Below, piece by piece: positions 6,874 to 13,591 of a stretch of DNA of 13,654 nucleotides (the first letter of the stretch is position 1; each line of letters starts with the position of its first letter). The position numbers were made by a program, and so were the translations under genes. The stretch is taken from NCBI GenBank assembly GCA_023420715.1, contig JAEZVR010000130.1, positions 1 to 13,654 of the forward strand, written 5' to 3'. This DNA comes from Bacillota bacterium (GTDB taxonomy: Bacteria > Bacillota > Clostridia > Saccharofermentanales > Fastidiosipilaceae). The notes below the pieces were generated by a model, which saw nothing but the letters and a program-made list of their open reading frames with translations, was not told the DNA's origin and ran no database searches.

Positions 6874-9800
6874 TTATTTCAGTTGATCAAAATCATCGTC
6901 ATGATTTGCAAAACGGTCTTGATCTTCGTATCCACAAGCCCCTTCAAATGTTCCTTTGTTAAAATCTGCCAAGGTGCGCCAGCTCTTGGTCACAACATCC
7001 CCATCTTTTAAGAGATAAGATTCAACAGATGGGATGGCCGTGCCTTGCAAATCGACCTTGGAAACCATAATGGTCTTGAGTCTGACCTGATGACCATCCG
7101 CAGAAATACCACTTAAATCAATCTGATTTTGACCATCTTTTAAGTCAAACTGTTGCAAATCTTTGCCCGATTGCGAGGCGTCGCTTTGCACCACAAGCTT
7201 CAATTGAGCGCCCGTTGGCACACTCGCCTTATAATCCAATGTTTTTAAAGACTTTGCATCAAACCATTCCGTCAAATGACTGCCTTCATTGATGAATTGA
7301 TCTGGTTTGAATTGTAGCCAAATTTTTAAATGATCTGCCTGAGGTCCCTTGTCTGCTGGATGGTCAAAAATCTTTTTGTTTTCATCAGCTGTTAAACGTG
7401 CATCATAAAAACGAATTTCGCCAACACCACCATTGAGTAATGTATACCGTTTACCACGCAAGCGATTGGGCAGCACATGGCGGCAATAGGTATAACCAGA
7501 GAACATCGGCTGACCTTTCCAATTTCTAATTTCCGCATTAAAATCTGGCGGATCTAAATGTCCGGATTGAATGCCATTCTGATAAGCGGTACCACCACTG
7601 GCTCGATCAAAGGTTGCCGTATATTGCGTCCACTGCTTGAGTTGAGCCCCAAACTGATCGGCGTCGTCATCATTCCAGAAATATTCCCCATTATCTTCGT
7701 CAAAGCTGACGCCATAGGTCAATTTGCCCGTCGTTCTAACTGCCATGCGCATGAGATAGTTTGTACCATAGTTAACGGAAATACCTTTGCAGAGCAATGG
7801 ATTGTGGTCCCATTCACCAGCAGAGAGATCTGACAAACCATTAATTTGAGACCAAACAATACCCGTCATGCCATCTGTGATGTTGTAGTTATCTCGATCT
7901 GGAATCTCAAGATAGTCATGTTCACCATCGAGGGTCAGACCATAACGGCCTTTTTCCCATTCAACCAATCGGGGATTGCCATGAATGTAGGCATGATTAC
8001 CCGTGCCACTCTGGTCTTTGACCATCGGCATACCCTTAATCGTACCTTGAATCAAAACAGATCTTTCAGGGGATTGAAGCAAGAGGTTTTTATCTGCCGG
8101 ATGGCGATCTTTTGGCACCTTTTCTTGACCAATACGAATCTGATGTTCACCGGGTTCTTTAATCTGATATTTAAATTCAATGGTTTTTTCTTCACCCGAT
8201 TTTAAACGAACGGTTTGATGATCGACCGATTGATTATCCACAATTAAATGGGCCTCAAACGAACCTTCGCTCTGTCCAATATTTTTTGCAGTGGAGCGAA
8301 TTCTCAAATCGTCGGCGAATAAATCATTTTTTTCGCCACTACCCATTTGATACTTCAAATCTTTATAGACAGCAGTCGGTTCGCGATCACTGACCGTGAG
8401 ATCCCAGGTCTGATCATTAATTTTAATCGTGTGCTTGCCCGAAGTCGCAATATCATAATTGGCTTTCAGACTAACGGTTTCTCCTGGCTTCAGCTCAACT
8501 TGATAGGCACCATCATATTTACCAAATGTATTGATAATATGTTTTTCACCATTATCTTCCAAGACGAGTCGTGCACAACTAACACCTTCACCCGTATTCG
8601 TTGCATTGAAACTAATTTCAATCGTGCCGTTACACTTTAATTCTGTCGGTTCAATTTTGACATTGCTGACTTCTATCGGTGCCGGCGGCGAAGTAATGGT
8701 AAAGGTTTCAACTTCTTCTTCCTTGCCATTTTTTAAACCAAAATTGGTTAAGGTAAATTTGTTGTCTTTGACAGAAACAAAAATATAATCACCCTTACCA
8801 TCTGCGATCATATTGGACTTATCCGCAGAGACTTTCTTCTCGGCCGTATTATTGGAAACTTTTCCGTCTCCGATACGCGCATCGCCCTGCGTAATATACA
8901 TGATATTCGATCCAACTTCTGGATTTTCAGAAGCAAAACGCCGGTACAAATGCTCATGTCCTGCCAAAACCAAGTTGACATTTCCAGCCTCTACAATGGG
9001 CGGAATATATTTATATGTATAGGTGTCTGTATATGGATGGTGCATCGTCACAATGCGGAAAGATGCATCTTTGGCTTCTTTGCTATCCAAATCTGCCTTC
9101 AACCAATCCAATGCTTTGACAACTGCCTGATGCGTCTTTTCAGATGCGGGCTTACCCTCGGCCTCTTCATTCAGCTCAAACAATCCCCATAAATTACTGT
9201 CCATCATGGCGACATGGATTGATCCGATATTATACGACACGCAATGTCCCGTATCATCAGATTTATAAACGGCTTTTTGGGGCACCGTGACATAAGCATC
9301 GTAATAGGCTCCAAAGTCATGGTTTCCCACGTTATACATGACTGGGAAATCGTGTAGAAATTGATGATGTGCACCAAACCAGAATGTAAACTGATCTTTT
9401 TGTGTGCCAGTTCCCTCAATAAAATCACCCGTGTGCAAGATAAAGTCCGGCTGTTTTTCTTCAACCATGGCATTAAATTGTTCAGCCGTTTCGAATTTAT
9501 GACTGTCACTAATTGCAACAAAGGTTAATTCATCTGATGAATCTGGCAGTGTTTTGAATGTACCACCCAATTTAGAACCATCTTTTAAGGTGACTTCGTA
9601 ATCATACTTCGTATTCACACCTAATCCTTCCAGATAGGCATAATACATATGCATTGGCTCACCATTAAATTCTGGTCCTGGTGTTTCTTTAATCGTCATT
9701 TTTTGCAGCTCACCTTTGCCGTCATGCAATTGATACGTGAGCTCAGCATCTCCGCCCATTTTGGCTTCCCAAACCACGACCATAGAATCCGTTTTCGCAC

Positions 9801-9975
9801 CGCATAGATAAGGCCCATTTAAAAATGACCCTGTTTGCGTATCGGAAACTTGGACCGGCTGATCTTTATTTTCAGAATCCGGTTGATTTGATTGCTTTTG
9901 ACAACCAGTCAGACCGATCATGAAAACGCTCAAACCGATGGCCATCGAACGCATCCATCTAGCCCTGTGTTTCAT
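6874..9975 (-). CDS. Large lipoprotein with calcineurin-like phosphoesterase, Ig-like and LamG-like domains
   Basis: Encodes 1033 residues. The N-terminus has a basic stretch, a hydrophobic core (MAIGLSVFMIGL) and the lipobox LTGC with Cys25, so it should be lipid-anchored outside the cell. Residues ~50-145 resemble the Fn3-like N-terminal domain of purple acid phosphatases. The metallophosphoesterase core carries the expected metal ligands: SDSH (Asp157, His159), GDF (Asp184), GNHD (Asn218, His219), MHH (~311-313) and GHEH (340 and 342). Two Ig/CARDB-like segments (~435-530 and ~535-620) follow, then a LamG/concanavalin-like module (~640-870, with DQSGTGNHAYIHG and LDGEHDYLEIP), and a C-terminal region of no clear family (~880-1033). 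ATG at 9975 is chosen over GTG at 9981 because the AAGGAGG site ends only two bases before the GTG but eight before the ATG. Substrate is unknown; extracellular phosphate-ester release with carbohydrate or wall binding is an inference. Confidence 0.9.
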   Translation of the reverse strand: MKHRARWMRSMAIGLSVFMIGLTGCQKQSNQPDSENKDQPVQVSDTQTGSFLNGPYLCGAKTDSMVVVWEAKMGGDAELTYQLHDGKGELQKMTIKETPGPEFNGEPMHMYYAYLEGLGVNTKYDYEVTLKDGSKLGGTFKTLPDSSDELTFVAISDSHKFETAEQFNAMVEEKQPDFILHTGDFIEGTGTQKDQFTFWFGAHHQFLHDFPVMYNVGNHDFGAYYDAYVTVPQKAVYKSDDTGHCVSYNIGSIHVAMMDSNLWGLFELNEEAEGKPASEKTHQAVVKALDWLKADLDSKEAKDASFRIVTMHHPYTDTYTYKYIPPIVEAGNVNLVLAGHEHLYRRFASENPEVGSNIMYITQGDARIGDGKVSNNTAEKKVSADKSNMIADGKGDYIFVSVKDNKFTLTNFGLKNGKEEEVETFTITSPPAPIEVSNVKIEPTELKCNGTIEISFNATNTGEGVSCARLVLEDNGEKHIINTFGKYDGAYQVELKPGETVSLKANYDIATSGKHTIKINDQTWDLTVSDREPTAVYKDLKYQMGSGEKNDLFADDLRIRSTAKNIGQSEGSFEAHLIVDNQSVDHQTVRLKSGEEKTIEFKYQIKEPGEHQIRIGQEKVPKDRHPADKNLLLQSPERSVLIQGTIKGMPMVKDQSGTGNHAYIHGNPRLVEWEKGRYGLTLDGEHDYLEIPDRDNYNITDGMTGIVWSQINGLSDLSAGEWDHNPLLCKGISVNYGTNYLMRMAVRTTGKLTYGVSFDEDNGEYFWNDDDADQFGAQLKQWTQYTATFDRASGGTAYQNGIQSGHLDPPDFNAEIRNWKGQPMFSGYTYCRHVLPNRLRGKRYTLLNGGVGEIRFYDARLTADENKKIFDHPADKGPQADHLKIWLQFKPDQFINEGSHLTEWFDAKSLKTLDYKASVPTGAQLKLVVQSDASQSGKDLQQFDLKDGQNQIDLSGISADGHQVRLKTIMVSKVDLQGTAIPSVESYLLKDGDVVTKSWRTLADFNKGTFEGACGYEDQDRFANHDDDFDQLK

Positions 9976-9993
9976 ACCCACGTCCTCCTTTTG

Positions 9994-10028
9994 TGTAATT
10001 TGCCATAATTTTCAGTCTGCAAATTACA
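9994..10028. repeat. 10-base inverted repeat in front of the phosphoesterase gene
   Basis: TGTAATTTGC (9994-10003) and GCAAATTACA (10019-10028) are perfect inverted copies with a 15-base spacer. The repeat ends four bases upstream of the Shine-Dalgarno of the minus-strand phosphoesterase gene. It could be an operator or a weak stem-loop in the 5' leader. AT-richness of the arms makes a protein-binding site slightly more likely than a strong RNA structure. Confidence 0.5.
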
Positions 10029-10036
10029 TTTTTATG

Positions 10037-10061
10037 TGTTATTTGCATATTACCATGTCAA
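10037..10061 (-). promoter_or_regulatory. Weak promoter candidate for the phosphoesterase gene
   Basis: The minus strand contains a perfect -35 hexamer TTGACA (10056-10061), but the best -10 downstream is only CATAAA about 19 bases away (near 10031-10036) or ACATAA at 18. The -35 is convincing, the -10 is not, so this may need an activator or may be chance. The surrounding 304-base intergenic stretch (9976-10279) holds no gene that I can support. Confidence 0.3.
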
Positions 10062-10182
10062 ACGCTGCACATAAACTTAAAATAAATTTCACTCATTTTT
10101 AATGGTATATGAGTCCAAGGAAGTCACCAGTCGAAAATAAAATCTTTCACATCTGAAAAAGAAAGAAATACAGTTAATATCC

Positions 10183-10211
10183 TTTAAATTAAACCCTAGA
10201 TAGGATACAAT
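10183..10211 (+). promoter_or_regulatory. Sigma-A-like promoter for the small P-loop gene
   Basis: TTTAAA (10183-10188) and TACAAT (10206-10211) are 17 bases apart, 4/6 and 5/6 matches. Start of transcription would be near 10218, giving a leader of about 60 bases before the ATG at 10280. Confidence 0.5.
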
Positions 10212-10225
10212 AAATAAAAATCTGA

Positions 10226-10247
10226 ATAACGCAGTAATCTGTGTTAT
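10226..10247 (+). promoter_or_regulatory. Stem-loop in the leader of the P-loop gene
   Basis: Nine consecutive pairs (10226-10234 with 10239-10247, one of them G-U) close a UAAU loop. It would sit about eight bases from the predicted 5' end of the message and some 20 bases before the AAGGAG ribosome binding site (10267-10272). A 5'-end stem of this kind can protect a message from decay; no known riboswitch class is recognised. Confidence 0.4.
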
Positions 10248-10279
10248 CTAGCATCAAACAGCATCTAAGGAGATCAGAC

Positions 10280-10711
10280 ATGATTAATTTGATCATTGGT
10301 AAAAAGGGTAGCGGAAAAACCAGCAAGATGGTGGACGATTTAAATGCACGCGCTGTCGATCAGGCACAAAATGTCATTTGTATCGAATACGGCAGACGGC
10401 TTGATCGCAATGTCAAATACCAAATCCGCTTGATCGATATTTCTGAATATCCTGTCACTGGTTTTGATAACTTATTGAGCTTTATTTCCGGCATCTGTGC
10501 TAAAGACTACGATATCACACATCTTTATATTGATAGTATTTTTAAGGTGGCTCAATGCGAAGAAGACCTCGATGCCCTAACCACCTTTGTCACGAATCTC
10601 AATCACTTTTTAAAAGAACAAAAGTTTACTGTTCACATTTCTCTAAGTGCAGATCGGAACGATCTAAGCGACGCACTCTTGGAACAGGTTCAAGTGATTG
10701 AAGAAATCTAA
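10280..10711 (+). CDS. Small P-loop ATP-binding protein of unknown function
   Basis: Encodes 143 residues. The Walker A motif GKKGSGKT occupies residues 7-14 immediately after the first strand MINLII, and a hydrophobic strand ending in Asp (HLYIDS, Asp85) is a plausible Walker B. No further domain, membrane segment or signal peptide is seen, so it should be cytoplasmic. Short proteins of this layout, starting MINLIIGKKGSGKT, occur in Clostridia and are sometimes labelled as PilT-like or simply ATP-binding, but there is no evidence here for a role in pili. ATG at 10280 has AAGGAG at 10267-10272; the frame-compatible ATG at 10241 falls in the leader stem-loop and has no such site. It is a single-gene unit with its own promoter candidate and terminator. 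Function is not known to me. Confidence 0.85.
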   Translation: MINLIIGKKGSGKTSKMVDDLNARAVDQAQNVICIEYGRRLDRNVKYQIRLIDISEYPVTGFDNLLSFISGICAKDYDITHLYIDSIFKVAQCEEDLDALTTFVTNLNHFLKEQKFTVHISLSADRNDLSDALLEQVQVIEEI

Positions 10712-10727
10712 ACAAAAACCATTTAAT
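10698..10727 (+). promoter_or_regulatory. Promoter candidate for mscL overlapping the end of the P-loop gene
   Basis: TTGAAG (10698-10703) and TTTAAT (10722-10727) are separated by 18 bases. Transcription would begin near 10734, at the first base of the hairpin that also acts as terminator for the P-loop gene. It is the only promoter-like sequence I see close to mscL. Motif-based and uncertain. Confidence 0.35.
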
Positions 10728-10733
10728 TCGTGC

Positions 10734-10764
10734 ATAAAAGTCGCCAGTTTCTGGCGACTTTTAT
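10734..10764 (+). terminator. Intrinsic terminator after the P-loop gene
   Basis: Perfect 14-base arms (10734-10747 and 10751-10764) with a TTT loop; the GC core TCGCCAG/CTGGCGA is followed by CTTTTAT. The A-rich start and T-rich end make it functional in principle on either strand. It lies 23 bases after the P-loop stop codon and 30 bases before the mscL ATG. Confidence 0.85.
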
Positions 10765-10794
10765 CAAATACATTTTTCAGGAGGCATAAGAAGT

Positions 10795-11238
10795 ATGGGG
10801 TTTATTAAGGAATTTAAAACATTTATTATGCGGGGAAATGTGCTCGACATGGCAGTCGGTGTCGTGATGGGCGGTGCATTTAGCGCCATTGTCAACTCAT
10901 TTGTGGAAGATATCATCACGCCTGTGCTGGGTCTATTAACTGGTGGTATCGACTTTAAACAATTGGGCGTCACCATCGGAAAAAATCCAGCCGGAGAACC
11001 ACTGGTCATCAACTATGGTAACCTGATTAACAATGTCATCAAATTCCTCATTATTGCACTGTTCATTTTCTTGCTCATTAAGAGTATCAACCATTTGCAC
11101 GAACGTGTTAAACGGAATAAAGCAGAAGAACCTGCCGAAGAAGCAGCTCCTGCACCAACCGAATTGGATATTCTGCAAGATATTCTCGCTGAATTAAAAG
11201 CACAAAAATCCACTGCTACAGATGAGGTTAATCAATGA
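10795..11238 (+). CDS. mscL: Large-conductance mechanosensitive channel MscL
   Basis: Encodes 147 residues, slightly longer than the usual 125-140. MscL is a homopentameric membrane channel that opens under membrane tension and releases solutes on hypo-osmotic shock. The N-terminal amphipathic helix and first membrane segment read FKTFIMRGNVLDMAVGVVMG with the family-typical RGNVLDLAVGVxxG pattern, then AFSAIVNSFVEDIITPVLG (TM1 about 15-45). The periplasmic loop is about 46-70, TM2 about 72-97 (FLIIALFIFLLIK), and the C-terminal bundle helix about 122-136 (ELDILQDILAEL). ATG at 10795 has AGGAGG at 10779-10784. The stop codon overlaps the ilvN start as ATGA, an unusual partner for a channel gene. 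Confidence 0.97.
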   Translation: MGFIKEFKTFIMRGNVLDMAVGVVMGGAFSAIVNSFVEDIITPVLGLLTGGIDFKQLGVTIGKNPAGEPLVINYGNLINNVIKFLIIALFIFLLIKSINHLHERVKRNKAEEPAEEAAPAPTELDILQDILAELKAQKSTATDEVNQ

Positions 11239-11795
11239 ACCAAACACTTGCTGTGCTTGTCGAAAATAAGGCTGGGGTGCTCACACGCATCACCAACCTT
11301 TTTTCGCGCCGTGGCTATAATATTATCAGCTTGGCTGTCGGCATGACTCAATCTGAAGATGTTTCCAGAATTACCTTAACCACCTCCGTCGAGCCAACCC
11401 AAATGCCTCAGATCTTAAAATTGCTTTATAATATGCCAGATGTCATTTCCGCCAAAGCACTTGCGCCAGACGATTATGTTTCTCGTCAATTGATTTTTAT
11501 TAAAGTCAGAGCAACAGCCGAAAGCAGAGGCGATATCCAACAAATTGTCTCCATTTTTAGAGGTCATGTTGTCGATCTATCACCTTCTACCATGACCATC
11601 GAAATCAGTGGCAATGACTCCAAATTAGCGGCACTTAAGACCTTATTAGAACCTTATGGTATTTTAGAACTTGTCCGCACCGGCATTATCGCCATTGAAC
11701 GTGCGGATGCACAACTGTATTTTGAAGCTGCACCGGCAGCACCATCGATACAATCAACCATCGAGCGAGGAGTTCCAGATGAAACGAATCTATAA
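11235..11795 (+). CDS. ilvN: Acetolactate synthase small (regulatory) subunit
   Basis: Encodes 186 residues. The small subunit activates the catalytic IlvB subunit and gives feedback inhibition by valine. The N-terminal ACT domain (about 3-75) has the family signature VLVENKAGVLTRITNLFSRRGYNI followed by SLAVGMTQSEDVSRITL, and the second half (about 78-165) has FIKVRATAESRGDIQQIVSIFRG and the ...EISGNDSKLAALKTLLEPYGILELVRTG stretch. The last 20 residues extend past the usual end near residue 165. No catalytic ilvB gene is in the window; the upstream neighbour is mscL, with a four-base overlap that implies translational coupling. The 3' end overlaps ilvC by 17 bases. The letters ilvN/ilvH are both used for this subunit. 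Confidence 0.96.
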   Translation: MNQTLAVLVENKAGVLTRITNLFSRRGYNIISLAVGMTQSEDVSRITLTTSVEPTQMPQILKLLYNMPDVISAKALAPDDYVSRQLIFIKVRATAESRGDIQQIVSIFRGHVVDLSPSTMTIEISGNDSKLAALKTLLEPYGILELVRTGIIAIERADAQLYFEAAPAAPSIQSTIERGVPDETNL

Positions 11796-12780
11796 AGAGG
11801 CAGAATGTCAAACAGGCGCACTAAATCACAAAGTGATTGCGATCATCGGATATGGCAGCCAAGGTCATGCCCATGCTTGCAATCTAAAAGATAGTGGTCA
11901 TACAGTCATTATTGGATTACCCGAATCTAGTCAATCGCGTGCAAAAGCCACCGAAAAAGGTTTTTCCGTCTATTCGACAGCCGAAGCCGTCAAACAAGCA
12001 GATGTTGTCATGATTCTGATTCCAGACGAAAAGCAAGCAAGCGTCTTTAAACAAGATATCGAACCCAATTTAAAAGAAGGTTCTGCCATCGCTTTTGCAC
12101 ATGGTTTTAACATCCACTACGGCACCATTGAGCCGCCAAAAAATGTGGACGTTTTTATGATTGCTCCAAAAGGTCCAGGTCATACCGTTCGCCATGAATA
12201 TACCCTTGGACGTGGTGTCCCTGCCCTGTTTGCCATTTATCAGAATTACACTGGACGTGCCCAAGAATTAGCTTTTGCCTATGGCCAAGGGATTGGTTGT
12301 GCCCGTGCTGGATTGTTGGAAACAACCTTTAGAGAAGAAACAGAAACCGATTTATTCGGTGAACAGGCCGTTCTCTGCGGCGGAGTGGCTGAATTAATGA
12401 AAGCCGGATTTGAAGTTTTGGTAGAGGCCGGCTATGATCCTGAAAATGCATACTACGAGTGCATGCATGAAATGAAGCTCATCGTCGATATGGTCTATCA
12501 AGGCGGCCTTAACTTAATGCGCTATTCCATTAGTAATACGGCTGAATTTGGCGACTACAGTGTGGGAAAACGGATTATCACCGCTGAGACAAAAGAAGCC
12601 ATGCGCAAGGTTTTAAAAGAAATCCAGGATGGCACCTTTGCACGCAATTGGATTCTTGAGAATCAATCTGGGGGGCTGAGCTTTAAGCGTCAAAGAGCGC
12701 TAGAGCGCGAACACCCGATTGAAACAGTTGGCCAAAATCTGCGCAATCTGATGAGCTGGAATGATGATATCGAAATTTAA
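11779..12780 (+). CDS. ilvC: Ketol-acid reductoisomerase, class I
   Basis: Encodes 333 residues, the class I (short) length. The enzyme converts 2-acetolactate or 2-aceto-2-hydroxybutyrate to dihydroxy acids in valine, leucine and isoleucine synthesis, using Mg2+ and NAD(P)H. The Rossmann motif GYGSQGHAHA is at 24-33, catalytic-site AHGFNI at 107-112, PKGPGHTVR at 130-138, the metal ligands Asp191 and Glu195 (ETDLFGEQ) and Glu227/Glu231 (ECMHEMK), and Ser250/Ser252 in SISNTAEFGD. In the cofactor loop (47-57, LPESSQSRAKA) the Arg normally found after Leu is Pro48 and the next residue is Glu49, while Ser51 and Ser53 are kept. ATG at 11779 has CGAGGAG upstream; a longer frame from 11671 would lie wholly in ilvN. 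The start overlaps ilvN by 17 bases. Confidence 0.97.
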   Translation: MKRIYKEAECQTGALNHKVIAIIGYGSQGHAHACNLKDSGHTVIIGLPESSQSRAKATEKGFSVYSTAEAVKQADVVMILIPDEKQASVFKQDIEPNLKEGSAIAFAHGFNIHYGTIEPPKNVDVFMIAPKGPGHTVRHEYTLGRGVPALFAIYQNYTGRAQELAFAYGQGIGCARAGLLETTFREETETDLFGEQAVLCGGVAELMKAGFEVLVEAGYDPENAYYECMHEMKLIVDMVYQGGLNLMRYSISNTAEFGDYSVGKRIITAETKEAMRKVLKEIQDGTFARNWILENQSGGLSFKRQRALEREHPIETVGQNLRNLMSWNDDIEI

Positions 12781-12794
12781 AAGAGGCAATTTCT

Positions 12795-13358
12795 GTGTTT
12801 GATTTGGATCGTGTACAGCTTAAAGTTATTTTGCTTTATCTTGTCCATTGTCAACCGGGCGTATCTTGGCAAGAACTCATGAATTTGGCACTGTCTTCCC
12901 TGTTTATGGACTATTTTGACTTTGCTCAATTAGCCAATGAATTGGTCGCAGATGGATTTATTCTGCTAGAAACCAAATCTACAGAAGATCGCATGGATAC
13001 ATCGACCAAAGAACACCAGCGTCACTGTTATCTGTCCACAGAAGGCAGTGAAATTCTAGAAACAACTTTGCCAAAACTAAACGAAGTCGTTCTCGATGTG
13101 TTGAACCAACTCATGTCAAACTTGCCAGACGAAACGACCCAATCTCGCGTCGATGCGCAAGTCAGATTAGCACTCGATTTGACTTCGGAAGTTTCGTTAA
13201 CACTCAAAGAAGGTGGAAAAAACCTGGTTTCCATTCATTTAGGACAATTGCCCAACCAGGATATGGCCTATCGTTGTCGCAATACTTGGCTGACGCATTA
13301 CGAGACACTCTATCCAAAAATACTTGCCCTTTTAACATCTAACGATGATTTATCCTAA
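12795..13358 (+). CDS. DUF4364-family protein, probable winged-helix DNA-binding regulator
   Basis: Encodes 187 residues. The N-terminal half resembles a winged helix (YLVHCQPGVSWQELMNLALSS followed by a LANELVADGFILLE recognition-helix and wing pattern, about 10-60, then a short strand CYLSTEGSEILE at about 77-88). The C-terminal half (about 95-180) is alpha/beta and typical of DUF4364, ending with a helix YETLYPKILALL. DUF4364 proteins are Gram-positive, and DNA binding is inferred from the fold and not shown. The start is GTG at 12795, nine bases after AAGAGG (12781-12786); no ATG start fits better. It follows ilvC by 14 bases, so it is the last gene of the mscL-ilvN-ilvC unit. Confidence 0.8.
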   Translation: MFDLDRVQLKVILLYLVHCQPGVSWQELMNLALSSLFMDYFDFAQLANELVADGFILLETKSTEDRMDTSTKEHQRHCYLSTEGSEILETTLPKLNEVVLDVLNQLMSNLPDETTQSRVDAQVRLALDLTSEVSLTLKEGGKNLVSIHLGQLPNQDMAYRCRNTWLTHYETLYPKILALLTSNDDLS

Positions 13359-13359
13359 A

Positions 13360-13389
13360 AAAAATCCGCTTCCTGAGAAGCGGATTTTT
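13360..13389. terminator. Bidirectional terminator shared by the DUF4364 gene and rubredoxin
   Basis: Arms AAAAATCCGCTTC (13360-13372) and its perfect complement (13377-13389) enclose a four-base loop. The arms end in A and T runs on both sides, so the hairpin can terminate the plus-strand DUF4364 message and the minus-strand rubredoxin message, whose stop codon lies three bases away. Confidence 0.88.
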
Positions 13390-13391
13390 AA

Positions 13392-13553
13392 TTATTCAGC
13401 AACGCTAAAATCATCTTTCGAAGCGCCACAGAGTGGGCAAACCCAATCTTCTGGCAAATCTGCGAAAGCGGTGCCTGGTTCGATGCCGCTATCTGAATCA
13501 CCTTCTGCAGGATCATAGATATAGCCACATAAATCACACACATATTTTTGCAT
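13392..13553 (-). CDS. Rubredoxin
   Basis: A 53-residue protein, the usual size of a single-domain rubredoxin. It binds one iron with four cysteines and carries electrons in the cytoplasm of anaerobes, often in oxygen and peroxide defence. The ligands are Cys6 and Cys9 (YVCDLCGYIYDPAEGD) and Cys39 and Cys42 (WVCPLCGASKDDF), with the conserved aromatic residues Tyr4, Tyr11, Tyr13, Phe30 and Trp37. ATG at 13553 is preceded by AGGAGGT (13560-13566) at a 6-base spacing. TAA ends it at 13392. It is a single gene, convergent with the DUF4364 gene. Identity is very clear in spite of the short length. Confidence 0.97.
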   Translation of the reverse strand: MQKYVCDLCGYIYDPAEGDSDSGIEPGTAFADLPEDWVCPLCGASKDDFSVAE

Positions 13554-13585
13554 AATGTTACCTCCTCTTCATGTAAAACATGATC

Positions 13586-13591
13586 ATTATA
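13586..13591 (-). promoter_or_regulatory. -10 element candidate for rubredoxin
   Basis: TATAAT on the minus strand, about 33 bases before the rubredoxin start codon, is a perfect -10 match. I find no good -35 at the right spacing; the nearest TTGAGC is 23 bases upstream. The region between 13592 and the right edge shows no gene. Confidence 0.4.

Noticed and set aside
10712..10794. T-box or other riboswitch ahead of the mscL-ilv cluster
   Set aside because: The 83-base gap is too short, and it contains only the simple terminator hairpin without a TGGNACC-type T-box sequence.
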